This document shows, piece after piece, positions 32,724 to 41,867 of a stretch of DNA of 64,000 bases. A program made the translations under genes and the position numbers. The notes below the pieces were generated by a model, which did not search any database, was not told the DNA's origin, and saw only the letters and a list, made by a program, of their open reading frames with translations. Positions within the stretch are counted from its first letter, which is position 1; every line of letters starts with the position of its first letter. Origin of the DNA: an uncultured Eubacteriales bacterium (GTDB lineage Bacteria; Bacillota; Clostridia; Christensenellales; UBA1242). The DNA lies in the NCBI GenBank assembly GCA_949031345.1, contig CARNVA010000003.1, positions 69,708-133,707 of the forward strand, read 5' to 3'.

Positions 32724-33182
32724 CTAGTTTTGTTCTGCACTCAGTTTTCTCACATCATCACGCAAATCCTTTCCGCAATTGCTGTAATCTTGATAAAAAG
32801 ATTGTGCCACTTCTTTTGGCATAAGTGGCAGATTTGGAATATCCTTTATCGCCTTCATGCAAGGCTTATAAAGACCATATTTATTGTCAGGCGAAAACTC
32901 TTCACCTTTGCCAGAGCCAAATTCACCAGAAACCCAGCTGCATAGATAAAAATGCTCTTCACTTCGCCCATCATATATATAGACTTTTTTGATAGGCTTT
33001 ACAACAATGCCAAACTCCTCTTCACATTCTCTTTTGACACATTCTTCTTCGCTTTCATCACCTTCTAAGCCGCCACCTGGAAAAGTATAATATTTTCTAT
33101 CTTTATATTCGCGATACATAGTCATAAAATTTTCTTCATGCAAAATTATCGCTCTTACTCTTATTGTTTTACCTTCAATCAT
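32724..33182 (-). CDS. Nudix hydrolase
   Basis: The Nudix box is complete: GGLEGDESEEECVKRECEEEF followed by GI, matching G-x5-E-x7-REUxEExGU. The protein has 152 residues, starts MIEGKTIRVRAIIL and has FPGG before the box. Family members hydrolyse nucleoside diphosphates linked to another group; the substrate is not readable. The start at 33182 is chosen because GGAG lies a few nt upstream; the longer frame to 33218 has no ribosome binding site. It diverges from the large M60 gene. Confidence 0.93.
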   Translation of the reverse strand: MIEGKTIRVRAIILHEENFMTMYREYKDRKYYTFPGGGLEGDESEEECVKRECEEEFGIVVKPIKKVYIYDGRSEEHFYLCSWVSGEFGSGKGEEFSPDNKYGLYKPCMKAIKDIPNLPLMPKEVAQSFYQDYSNCGKDLRDDVRKLSAEQN

Positions 33183-33350
33183 AAAATTCTCCAATAAAAT
33201 CTTAACTAATAAAGTCAATTAAATTTTAATATAATCTGCAAAAAAACACAAGCAAAAACGAAAAAAACTTAATTTAAGGTTGTTTAGCAAGCAAAAATGT
33301 TTTGACTAACGCGAATAAAAACTGACTTTAATTTATGAAGAAAAATTTTA

Positions 33351-33379
33351 TTGACAAGATTTAAAAACTGTATTAAAAT
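33351..33379 (+). promoter_or_regulatory. Promoter of the M60 peptidase gene
   Basis: TTGACA, a 17-bp spacer, TAAAAT. Between this and the ATG at 33464 lies an 84-nt AT-rich leader with AAAGGAGA. Confidence 0.75.
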
Positions 33380-33463
33380 TAAAAATGGTATATTAAATAA
33401 TTTATATAATATCTAGTATACTAAATATTAAAATAATATCATCTTAAATTAAAAGGAGATTAT

Positions 33464-36400
33464 ATGATAGAAAGCAACAAACCCAAAAGTACAGCTAAGC
33501 CTCAAAGTGCAAAACCTGTTTCGTCAAGCAACGCTTTAAAGCCTGGCGCAAAAACTGTTTCAAAAAGCAGCAATACTTCTTCCCCTGCCGCAAAGAAGCC
33601 TGTTGCCCCAACAGCTAAAAAACCAGTGCAAGTAAAATCTGCACAAGCAGTTTCTAAGCCTTCAGCCACAGTAAGTAAGACCACTGCAACTGCTAGTAAA
33701 GTTTCTTCGTCAACAAAGCCTTCAACTACTGCAAACAAGGTCACTTCGCCTGCAAGCAAGGCATCAACCTCAACTACCACTTCAGCAAAGCCCGCATCAA
33801 AAGCTAAAACTGTTTCAAAAACAGGCAAAGCTCAAGTAAGAACAAATTCAAACTCAAAGAAAAAGAAGATTCTTATAGCGGGCGTGGCAATTTTTCTCGT
33901 AATAGCAATTGTAATCGGAGTAATTATTGGGACATTACCGAAGAAAGATAACGGAGGTAATAATGACAATGACTCTCAAATTGTAATTCCTGCACCAGAC
34001 AGAGGCGTTTACAATCCAAGTGGAGACTTAAAACCAAAAGATCCTTATCAAGAAATCAGTTTTGGTGAAGAGACATATTTCAGCGAAGACGAAATTGTTA
34101 AATATCCGTATGATATTGAAAATGGAAGCACGACAACTGCTGTTGGCTATGAAGGCAAACAAATAGGAACGGTTGAGCGTAGCGTTCCAGAAAAAACAAG
34201 AGATGAAGGTCTTGGCGTATATCCAAAATTTGGTTATACCCTTTCAACTGTAATCGGCTCGGAGCCAGACAAAATCGCAGCAAGAGATGCTCTGATTGCC
34301 GAATCAAACTATCTCTGTGCAACAGGCACTCGCAACAACTCAGGAAACGGCGGCGGCTATATATGGATGGATGAAAATGGATATCTTTATAATGGCACAA
34401 CTGCAGAGCCTATCCCTGCCCTTGACAAATATGAAAAACATAGACGCATCTACAAGCACTCTGCATCTGTCGGACTTTATATGGGTGATGTATCTGAAGA
34501 CGAGCCTGGCATTATCAAGCAAGTCACAATCAGACCAAGAGGATATGGCAGTTATTCTGTCACAGGAGTTTATGCACCTGCTGGCGAAATAATTAAAATT
34601 CAAATAAGCGAAGCTGATATGAATGCAACTGGTGGTTTAACTATTCATATCGGTCAAGCTCTTTATAACGGTCAAGCAAATAATATTTGGACTGCTAAGG
34701 GGCAAATGCAACGCTTTCCAATTATCTTAAACACCATGAATGTCAACAAAAAAACTGCAACTTTAGAAGATGGTGTTTATACAGCTTATGTAGGCTCATT
34801 TGTAGGCGGACCACTTTACATACGAAATACAAACGCAACTTATACTGCCACTATTTCTGGCGGAGTTGCTTACTCTCATTTTATTTTAGGTAAAACTACA
34901 AAAGAAGAATTTGAAGCAAACAAAAAATCTTCTGCACCTTACTTTGATATGGAAGTGTGGAATTATGGCGTGCTTCATTCAGGACCAAAACTTTATTCAC
35001 AAAACTTTTCTTATGAAGACCTTTACAAAGCAGCAGTGCTTTGGGAAAAGGTTTCAAGCGTGACAACAACTGGAAGTAATCAAGGCATCGTCTTCCTTTA
35101 TGAACCATTTGTAGCTGCGGGAGCCGCTGTTGCCTTCCCTGGAAGAAGCTCAGTAAACTGCCCTGCCAGCTGGATGAGCTCATCATTAAACTATAATTCT
35201 ATGGTCACTTCTGGTGCTTGGGGTAATTTCCATGAATATCATCACAATTTCCAAGGTTATGGCGTCGGAAATGGCGGTGAAGTCACAAACAACGGAATGA
35301 CTCTCGTTTCTTATGCGTTGTTTACAAAAATTTCTGCTGCAAGAGGAATTTCAAGTTATGGCGCTGCTGGACTTGGCGGTTGGAACAGTTATACAAGTGC
35401 AACCTGGGCTCTTACTGATTTATTAAAAATTGCTCAAGGCGGCTCACCAAGCAATGGAAAACAAGGGCTTGCAATCTATGCCACCCTTCTTCACAACTTT
35501 GGTCCTGACAATTATATTAAAGCAAAAGTAAGACAAAGAAGCAAAAGTTATGGCGAAAACTATTCGGGCTATTTAAGAGCTTGGCAAGACATTACTCACA
35601 ACGACATGACCTACTTCTTTAAAGATATACTTAAAGGTATTGATGATGCAACTGCTGAAAAATGGAAGCCAACGGAAGACTATCCAGTTTTCGTGCCAGT
35701 ATCTTCTGTTTATCAAACTGGAAGAAGCTTCATGTATGACGGAAACAAAGAATATTTCAAGACAATGCAGCCTTATGTAATACCTTATGGTGAAGATTTC
35801 AACATTGATCTCAGCAAATATACTGCTCCAGGTGGACAATATGCAAGCGGAAGCGTTGTTTTGCCAGAAGGTTTTACCTACACTATTAAAAACATTTCAA
35901 GCCCTGCAAGTGGAACAATTGAACGAGTTGATGACTTCAATTTTAAATATAAACCTGGAAAAGATAATTTCTCTGGAAAAATCATTGTTACACTTGGAAT
36001 AACTAAAACAGACGGAGCATTTGAAGTTGATGATGTTGACCTTGTTCTTGAATTTGAACAATCTCACGAAACAAACAAGACAATTCTTTCAAGAACAACT
36101 TACAATTATTCAGCAGAGAGCATGTACACAGACGCTCAAGCTGCCTATGAAAACAACTTTGCTGGACACTCAAGTGTAAATACCATAGCCCACTCAAATC
36201 CTACACAAAATTGCAACACTGACATTTGGTTTTATGCTGACACCCCAGAAAATCATGAAAAATTTCCAAATGCCCCTGCTCATCATTTTGTTACTGAAAA
36301 TTCTATTGCCGTATTAAGCGGAAAACTTTATTTCAATGAGGCTGGAAAATATCGCATTTTCATGCGAGGAAGAATGAATGGCGCGCTTTATTATTCGATT

Positions 36401-37657
36401 GACGGTGGAAGCACGTACAATCTTGGTGCAACAATAAAAGATACATCAATAATTAAAAATAGTCATTTATTTAGACCAAGCGATGCTTCGACTTATTTTG
36501 ATATAACTTTGGAAGAAAACTCTTGGATTTATTTCAAAGAGGTGCTTATAGTTGGCTCTACTCCAACAATTAGCTTTATAGGGCTTGGCACTACAAAATG
36601 GACTGAGCCAATGTTCACTCAAGTGACAAAATATTATGACGCACAAGGCAATGAAGTTGACTCACCTGAAGAAGCTGTGAGGACAGAGATTCACTATTAT
36701 GACTATCAAGGCAATGAGGTAAGTGAAGAAGAAGCAAACAGAGCAGAACTTATGCCACCTTCTTCAACCGCTCAACCATCTTATGTAAACGCATATAGAG
36801 AAGACTATGAATTTCCATCAAACAGTGGCTTTGAAAGTGACTATTTCTATACAAGAAATTATACTTACACCTACAGCAATGTTTATAAAAATTTAAATCA
36901 AAGCAGCGTCGGCGAATCTACCTGCCCTGACAATTTTCCTATTGAAAATTTATTTGATGACAGCTTGACCACCGTTTGCTCTTCTAAAAACCTTGTTTCT
37001 GAGAATGCTCCTTGGATAATTACTGTTGATTTAGGTCAAGAAATTTATGCAAACAAAATGACTTTGACAGGTATACTATTTAATGGTGCAGGCAACAAAA
37101 ATCAGACACCTAAATCATTCACGCTTTATCTTGGCGAAACTGCTGATAATTTAGTAGAAGTGAAAAGAGTTGAAAATGGCGCTGTATCTGGCGTCACCAT
37201 TGCAGTTGACTTTGAATTAACCACTTTCAGATATTACAGACTTGTCGTCACACGCACTGTTGAAGGAAGATTTGGTGCAATTGCAAATATATCTTTCAGC
37301 AACAACATTTCAAATGGAAAGCAATACACACCAGATAACGACATGTTCACTTATTCTGGAAATTGGAGTGGAATGCAAACTTATTCAACTTTCGGGCATG
37401 TTTATATTGGCAAACCAAATGCAACTATGTCCTTTGAATTTGTTGGATCAAGACTTGCACTTTTATCAGCTTTTGCATATGGCGATAACTTTGAAGTTTA
37501 TATTGACGGTGTAAAAGTAAACTCGATTGATTTGAAAAAGACAAATGACTCATATGGTGCTTCATATATTTCGCAAGAGCTTTCAAGCGGAAATCACAAT
37601 GTGGTTGTAAAATGTTTAAGCACAGCAAGTATTGACTCAGTAGTAATTTTTCAATAA
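33464..37657 (+). CDS. Large membrane-anchored M60-type metallopeptidase with carbohydrate-binding domains
   Basis: 1397 residues. Residues 1-131 are a low-complexity Lys/Ala/Ser/Thr/Pro stretch, then KKKK and a transmembrane segment at about 136-157, so the long C-terminal part should be outside and the low-complexity part inside. The M60 (enhancin/mucinase) domain spans about 365-700: a beta-sandwich starting GVYAPAGEIIKI and the gluzincin site HEYHH at 590-594 with E606 as third ligand. Then come a PA14-like or carbohydrate-binding beta domain (about 960-1045), a discoidin/F5-8C domain (about 1145-1285) and a C-terminal beta domain. M60 peptidases cleave O-glycosylated mucins, so a mucin-degrading role is likely. 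Its own promoter and terminator are present. Confidence 0.9.
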   Translation: MIESNKPKSTAKPQSAKPVSSSNALKPGAKTVSKSSNTSSPAAKKPVAPTAKKPVQVKSAQAVSKPSATVSKTTATASKVSSSTKPSTTANKVTSPASKASTSTTTSAKPASKAKTVSKTGKAQVRTNSNSKKKKILIAGVAIFLVIAIVIGVIIGTLPKKDNGGNNDNDSQIVIPAPDRGVYNPSGDLKPKDPYQEISFGEETYFSEDEIVKYPYDIENGSTTTAVGYEGKQIGTVERSVPEKTRDEGLGVYPKFGYTLSTVIGSEPDKIAARDALIAESNYLCATGTRNNSGNGGGYIWMDENGYLYNGTTAEPIPALDKYEKHRRIYKHSASVGLYMGDVSEDEPGIIKQVTIRPRGYGSYSVTGVYAPAGEIIKIQISEADMNATGGLTIHIGQALYNGQANNIWTAKGQMQRFPIILNTMNVNKKTATLEDGVYTAYVGSFVGGPLYIRNTNATYTATISGGVAYSHFILGKTTKEEFEANKKSSAPYFDMEVWNYGVLHSGPKLYSQNFSYEDLYKAAVLWEKVSSVTTTGSNQGIVFLYEPFVAAGAAVAFPGRSSVNCPASWMSSSLNYNSMVTSGAWGNFHEYHHNFQGYGVGNGGEVTNNGMTLVSYALFTKISAARGISSYGAAGLGGWNSYTSATWALTDLLKIAQGGSPSNGKQGLAIYATLLHNFGPDNYIKAKVRQRSKSYGENYSGYLRAWQDITHNDMTYFFKDILKGIDDATAEKWKPTEDYPVFVPVSSVYQTGRSFMYDGNKEYFKTMQPYVIPYGEDFNIDLSKYTAPGGQYASGSVVLPEGFTYTIKNISSPASGTIERVDDFNFKYKPGKDNFSGKIIVTLGITKTDGAFEVDDVDLVLEFEQSHETNKTILSRTTYNYSAESMYTDAQAAYENNFAGHSSVNTIAHSNPTQNCNTDIWFYADTPENHEKFPNAPAHHFVTENSIAVLSGKLYFNEAGKYRIFMRGRMNGALYYSIDGGSTYNLGATIKDTSIIKNSHLFRPSDASTYFDITLEENSWIYFKEVLIVGSTPTISFIGLGTTKWTEPMFTQVTKYYDAQGNEVDSPEEAVRTEIHYYDYQGNEVSEEEANRAELMPPSSTAQPSYVNAYREDYEFPSNSGFESDYFYTRNYTYTYSNVYKNLNQSSVGESTCPDNFPIENLFDDSLTTVCSSKNLVSENAPWIITVDLGQEIYANKMTLTGILFNGAGNKNQTPKSFTLYLGETADNLVEVKRVENGAVSGVTIAVDFELTTFRYYRLVVTRTVEGRFGAIANISFSNNISNGKQYTPDNDMFTYSGNWSGMQTYSTFGHVYIGKPNATMSFEFVGSRLALLSAFAYGDNFEVYIDGVKVNSIDLKKTNDSYGASYISQELSSGNHNVVVKCLSTASIDSVVIFQ

Positions 37658-37684
37658 TTTTAAATAATATTTAATAAAATTGAC

Positions 37685-37713
37685 AAAAAACACGGAAAAA
37701 TCCGTGTTTTTTT
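37685..37713. terminator. Terminator downstream of the M60 gene
   Basis: AAAAAACACGGA/TCCGTGTTTTTTT hairpin, close in sequence to the one after the large RNA at 16013. Confidence 0.85.
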
Positions 37714-37793
37714 GTTTAAATCATAATATTATATTAAATTTTAAGCTTAAAATATTTTTTCTTTAATTCATTTTATTTTAAAGTAAAAACAAT

Positions 37794-38387
37794 TTAATCG
37801 TTGATAAAAGTTTTAAAAAACAATTCTGGCTGCAAAATCAAATCAATGTTTTGATTGATTTTATCATTGTCCCAATTCCACCATTTTACCTTCTGCAGAC
37901 ATTCTATTTGTGTTTTGTCAAATCTATAGCCCTTAATTTTGGAAGGCACGCCAACTACAATTGCATAAGGCGGAACATCTTTTGTCACTACAGCGCCAGC
38001 TCCAATTATCGCGCCATCACCTATTTTTGTCACAGTTGAAGCATTGATAAAAACATTTGCGCCAATCCAAACATCATTTCCTATTTCAACTTGAAAAGAT
38101 TTATTAGGGCTTTTGTCACATTCTTTGGCTCTATCAAACCATTTTTTTCTCGCCTCTGCATCCAAAAAACCTTCATACAGCATTGCCGTGCTTATCATAT
38201 TCATAGGATGATTTTCCTGAATTTGTGCTGTTGAGGCAATTGAAGAAAATCTTCCGATTGACTTAATATGTCCCCCTTTAAAGCCTTCTTCAAGCCCTCT
38301 TCCAAAATATGAGCCCTTTCCAATCTTGACACCCATATACTCAGTATCAATCTGTTCTATTTGAAAATTTCCATTTTCATCAAGCAT
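37794..38387 (-). CDS. CatB-like xenobiotic acetyltransferase (left-handed beta helix)
   Basis: A 197-residue hexapeptide-repeat acetyltransferase of the XAT/CatB type. Motifs are GKGSYFGRG, the conserved ENHPMNMIST with the catalytic-type His, GNDVWIGANVFI, GDGAIIGAGAVVTKDVPPYAIVVGVPSK, and a C-terminal helix with YRFD. XAT enzymes acetylate chloramphenicol or streptogramins, or a sugar in polysaccharide assembly; the name is by fold only and drug resistance is not shown. GGGGGAAG precedes the ATG. Confidence 0.85.
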   Translation of the reverse strand: MLDENGNFQIEQIDTEYMGVKIGKGSYFGRGLEEGFKGGHIKSIGRFSSIASTAQIQENHPMNMISTAMLYEGFLDAEARKKWFDRAKECDKSPNKSFQVEIGNDVWIGANVFINASTVTKIGDGAIIGAGAVVTKDVPPYAIVVGVPSKIKGYRFDKTQIECLQKVKWWNWDNDKINQNIDLILQPELFFKTFIND

Positions 38388-38515
38388 AGCTTCCCCCTAA
38401 AAATTGATTTTGAAAAATTTATTTTTCAAATTTTAAATTGAATAAACAAAGCTTTTTTCATGTTTCAAATTAAAATAATATTTTTTCAAAACAATAAAAA
38501 ACAAATACTAAATGA

Positions 38516-39175
38516 CTATTTTTGAAGGGTATACACAAGCCATTTGTTTTCTTCATCGCCGCCTTCTTTATGGAATGCAACAATTTTAAAGCCCAACTCT
38601 TCAGCCACGCTATCAACAAACTCTTTTCTGAAATAGTGATAATATCTCTCCGCGCCCATAAAATATTCACCTGGGAAGTCCACCATTTCTTCATCAACCA
38701 TTCTTGTCTCTCTGTTCATCACATTAAACACAAAAATTCCATCATTTTTTAATGACTGATATACATTTTTCAAGGCTACCTCGAAATCTTTTTCAGTAAA
38801 ATGAACAAATACTCTCCAACAAAACATGCCATTATAACTTTCCTTCAATTTGTCTTCAAGCACATTAAACTTTATCGTATTTAACCCCAGTTTTTTCGCC
38901 TCTTCTATAAAATCATTGGCAACATCACTTGCAGTAACCTCAAAACCATTATCTTTCAAAAACTTAGCATTCTCACCACTTGCAGAGCCAATTTCAAAAA
39001 TACTAGCCCCTTTTGGAAGTGATGAAAAACATTGCAAAAAGAATTTATTAAGTTTTTCACGCTTGCGATTTGCCTTTTCTAAATCCAATTCATCATGCGC
39101 TTTTGAATTTATCAAATATTTCAGAGCGCCCCCATTTTGATATACTTCAATAGTTTTGCTGTTTTCTAAACTCAT
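38516..39175 (-). CDS. Class I SAM-dependent methyltransferase
   Basis: A 219-residue Rossmann-type methyltransferase: motif I SIFEIGSASGENAKFL, then VTASDVANDFI (acidic residue contacting the SAM ribose), FVHFTEKDF and NDGIFVFNVMN. The N-terminal about 55 residues are helical. The acceptor is unknown. AAGGAGAAA precedes the ATG. It lies between the CatB-like and NADAR genes on the same strand, but the spacing is loose. Confidence 0.88.
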   Translation of the reverse strand: MSLENSKTIEVYQNGGALKYLINSKAHDELDLEKANRKREKLNKFFLQCFSSLPKGASIFEIGSASGENAKFLKDNGFEVTASDVANDFIEEAKKLGLNTIKFNVLEDKLKESYNGMFCWRVFVHFTEKDFEVALKNVYQSLKNDGIFVFNVMNRETRMVDEEMVDFPGEYFMGAERYYHYFRKEFVDSVAEELGFKIVAFHKEGGDEENKWLVYTLQK

Positions 39176-39203
39176 ATAATTTCTCCTTAATATTATAAAT
39201 TTC

Positions 39204-39683
39204 TTATTTTATTTCCTCTCTCAGTTTCATCCAAAGTTTGCCAAGTTGATTTTGACCATCTCTATTTGCTCCTATCCCCCAAAAAGCATCTTTTGGAGAA
39301 TCTTCGCAAATTAAGTAGTCCTTAGTCTGCAATAATTTTTGCTTTACATAAGGATTTTGTTCAAGTTTCAATCTCAACAACTTTTCCATATAGTCAACCT
39401 TTATTTCATCCCATTCTTCAGCCTGTTTATCCTTGTTTGCATTTGCAATTTTTTGAGCTTCATGCGCAGATAGACATCTTTTGATTTTCTCAGCAATTTC
39501 AGGAGCTGATTTAAAAAATTTTCCTGCTTGATAGGCATGTTCAACAGTTGGATAAAACTCACCTTCCATAATAATTCCAAAAGAGCTGAAATTATCAAAT
39601 ACAAAAAATTCTCTAGGATAAAAACCTACAAACTCATCAAACTTTTCACTCAACCATAAGTCTCTATATTGTTCTATTTCCAT
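39204..39683 (-). CDS. NADAR family protein (YbiA/RibX-like N-glycosidase)
   Basis: A 159-residue member of the NADAR family: DNFSSFGIIMEGEFYPTVEHAYQAGKF, followed by EEWDEIKVDYMEKLLRLKLEQNP, LICEDSPKDAFWGIGANRDGQNQLGKLWMKLRE. Family members hydrolyse the N-glycosidic bond of early riboflavin intermediates (YbiA) or of ADP-ribosylated guanine, and are sometimes found in phage-defence contexts. Nothing nearby supports a choice between these roles. The start at 39683 is used because GGAGGGAAA precedes it. Confidence 0.9.
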   Translation of the reverse strand: MEIEQYRDLWLSEKFDEFVGFYPREFFVFDNFSSFGIIMEGEFYPTVEHAYQAGKFFKSAPEIAEKIKRCLSAHEAQKIANANKDKQAEEWDEIKVDYMEKLLRLKLEQNPYVKQKLLQTKDYLICEDSPKDAFWGIGANRDGQNQLGKLWMKLREEIK

Positions 39684-39824
39684 TTTCCCTCCACAACATT
39701 TCTTCCACTTAACTTTTAACACACTCAAGCCTTAAAAGTCAATTAAATAACCCTATTTTAATATTTGTGAGATGTTTTGTGCCTAAAAATCGCTTTTTTG
39801 TAAATATTATTTATGGAGGCAGAA

Positions 39825-40625
39825 ATGGCATACAGTTATAAAACTTCGATTGGATTTGGGATGGTTTATATTCCAGTCACCCTACACAATACAATCAAAA
39901 ACAATGATATAGGTTTCAATATGCTTGATAAGAAGACCAAATCAAGAATACAATACAAGAAAACCTGCGTTGATTGCAATGACAAAATCATCAAAAATGA
40001 GGACATTGTCAAAGCCTACGAAATTGAGAAAGACAATTATATTATTTTTGAAGAGGAAGAATTTGATAAGCTTAAAAGTAAAAAAGATAAAAACATTTTG
40101 ATTGACAAATTTGTTTCGCTTAGTGAAATAAACCCTATTTTTTATGATAAAACCTATTATGTAGCACCTGAGGATAAAGGGAGTGAAAAAGCGTTTTATC
40201 TTTTAAAATCTGTCTTAAATAAAGAAAAAAAAGTGGGAATTGCAAAAACCATGTTGGGAAATTCTGAATGTGTGGTGGCATTATGGGTCAAGGATGATGA
40301 TTTGTTGCTGTCAAAGCTTTTCTTTAATGAAGAATTGCAAAGAAACCCAGCTGGAAATATAAAAGTCAAAATATCGGAAAAAGAAACCGCTCTTGCCAAA
40401 AGCATTATCAAATCAATGGAAGGAAAATTCAACCCTGAAGACTATATAGACGAATACAATCAAAGGATAAAACAAGCAATCAAAGACAAAGCAAGTGGAA
40501 AGACAATCAAAGAAATCGACAAATCAAAACCAATCAAAATCACCGATCTTATGGAAGCATTGCAAGAAAGCGTGAAAAACATTGACAAAAACAAAGTAAT
40601 AAAAATGAAAAAGAAGGCTCAATAA
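39825..40625 (+). CDS. ku: Ku protein (non-homologous end joining)
   Basis: A bacterial Ku homodimer ring binds DNA ends. The 266-residue protein starts MAYSYKTSIGFGMVYIPVTLHNT. It has the CVDCNDKIIKNEDIVKAYE segment, DKTYYVAPEDKGSEKAFYLL and a C-terminal basic helix that recruits the ligase. The start at 39825 is chosen because GGAGGC precedes it. The stop overlaps the ligase start (TAATG). The promoter is unclear. Confidence 0.95.
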   Translation: MAYSYKTSIGFGMVYIPVTLHNTIKNNDIGFNMLDKKTKSRIQYKKTCVDCNDKIIKNEDIVKAYEIEKDNYIIFEEEEFDKLKSKKDKNILIDKFVSLSEINPIFYDKTYYVAPEDKGSEKAFYLLKSVLNKEKKVGIAKTMLGNSECVVALWVKDDDLLLSKLFFNEELQRNPAGNIKVKISEKETALAKSIIKSMEGKFNPEDYIDEYNQRIKQAIKDKASGKTIKEIDKSKPIKITDLMEALQESVKNIDKNKVIKMKKKAQ

Positions 40626-41542
40626 TGGATATTTTTGAGACGAAAAACATCTCCCCTATGTTGCTTGAACATATAAGTGAGCCGTTTAACAGCGAAGATT
40701 ATATTTTCGAACTTAAATTGGATGGCATTCGCTGTCTTGCCTATTTAGATGAAAGGCAAACAATATTAAAAAATAAGCGAAATAAAGATGTAACAGATGT
40801 TTACCCTGAGCTGAAACAAATTCACAAACAAATTAAAAAAAGATGTATTCTAGATGGTGAGCTTGTGTCGCTTAATAAGGATGGCTCACCAAACTTCTTT
40901 GCTTTGCAAAAGAGAAGCCTTTTGACAGACAAGTTTAGAATAGAGCTTGAAATGGAAAAAAACAAGGTGAATTTTGTGGCTTATGATATTCTGTATCTTG
41001 ACGATAAACAAACAACCAACCTAACCTTGACAGAACGAAAAAAATTGCTTAAAAACAATATAAAAGAAAATGAATTATTAAGCATAAGTCGCATTGTAGA
41101 AAATGAAGGAATAAAACTTTTTGAGCTTACTCAGCAACTTTCACTTGAAGGCATTGTTGCCAAAAAGAAAAACTCAACCTATCAGATTGGAAAACGCTCT
41201 AAAGACTGGATTAAAATTAAAAATTTGATTGATGAAGATTTTTATATATGTGGCTTAATGTTTGATGAAGACAATCAAATTAAAGATTTGGTTTTGACAA
41301 CAAAAGTCAATGGCAAGTATATAAATAGAGGTAAAGTTTATTTAAATATATCAAAAGAAGAACAGAATTTTATATTAAATTTTGCAATAACACACACCAA
41401 AAATAAGCCGCTGTTTGAAATCTATTCAGATAAAAATATCCTATGGATTGAGCCAAAGCTTGTTTGTACTGTTCAATATATGATGCTGACAAAAGATGGA
41501 AACTTGCGCCAACCAGTTTTTAAAGGCCTACGAACAGACTAA
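40625..41542 (+). CDS. ligD: ATP-dependent DNA ligase (LigD ligase-domain type)
   Basis: A 305-residue LigD ligase domain only: adenylation motif KLDGIR with the nucleophile K31, then LDGELVSL (motif III), VAYDILYLD, LEGIVAKKKNSTYQ (motif IV) and the OB fold including KDWIKIKN (motif V). Many LigD proteins also carry polymerase and nuclease domains; none are present here. It is translated directly after Ku in a TAATG overlap and forms a minimal end-joining operon with it. Confidence 0.95.
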   Translation: MDIFETKNISPMLLEHISEPFNSEDYIFELKLDGIRCLAYLDERQTILKNKRNKDVTDVYPELKQIHKQIKKRCILDGELVSLNKDGSPNFFALQKRSLLTDKFRIELEMEKNKVNFVAYDILYLDDKQTTNLTLTERKKLLKNNIKENELLSISRIVENEGIKLFELTQQLSLEGIVAKKKNSTYQIGKRSKDWIKIKNLIDEDFYICGLMFDEDNQIKDLVLTTKVNGKYINRGKVYLNISKEEQNFILNFAITHTKNKPLFEIYSDKNILWIEPKLVCTVQYMMLTKDGNLRQPVFKGLRTD

Positions 41543-41651
41543 AAACAATAATCCAGTTTATGTTTTTTGATAAAGACCGAAATTAACAAAAAACAAATTT
41601 GAGCCTAAATTATGCATAAAATTATAAAACAATACAAAATCATGCCAAAAT

Positions 41652-41682
41652 AAAAATACACCGCTAAATATGGTGTATTTTT
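41652..41682. terminator. Terminator between ligD and tRNA-Gly
   Basis: AAAAATACACC/GGTGTATTTTT hairpin. It serves ligD on the plus strand and the tRNA on the minus strand. Confidence 0.75.
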
Positions 41683-41686
41683 GTTT

Positions 41687-41760
41687 TGGAGCAGGTAACG
41701 GGGGTCGAACCCGTGAATCACGCTTGGGAAGCGTACATTTTGCCGCTAAATTATACCTGC
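41687..41760 (-). tRNA. tRNA-Gly (anticodon CCC)
   Basis: 74-nt cloverleaf with encoded CCA. The acceptor is GCAGGTA/TACCTGC, the D arm is ATTT/AAAT, and the anticodon stem is TACGC/GCGTG with loop TTCCCAA, which gives anticodon CCC. The T arm is ACGGG-TTCGACC-CCCGT. It reads GGG (CCC is exact for this codon). Confidence 0.95.
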
Positions 41761-41867
41761 ATCATTATTATTTTATCACAATAATCACTTTTTGGCAACT
41801 ATTTTTGAAAATTTCCAAATTCCTCACAATAGTAGCCGTTTTATCATATAACAGCATAGGAGAAATC

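Noticed and set aside
41670..41867. N-terminal extension of the GlmU-like reading frame by 66 codons
   Set aside because: It is the complement of tRNA-Gly and of the ligD/tRNA terminator; the ATG at 41868 has AGGAGAAATC and matches the family start.
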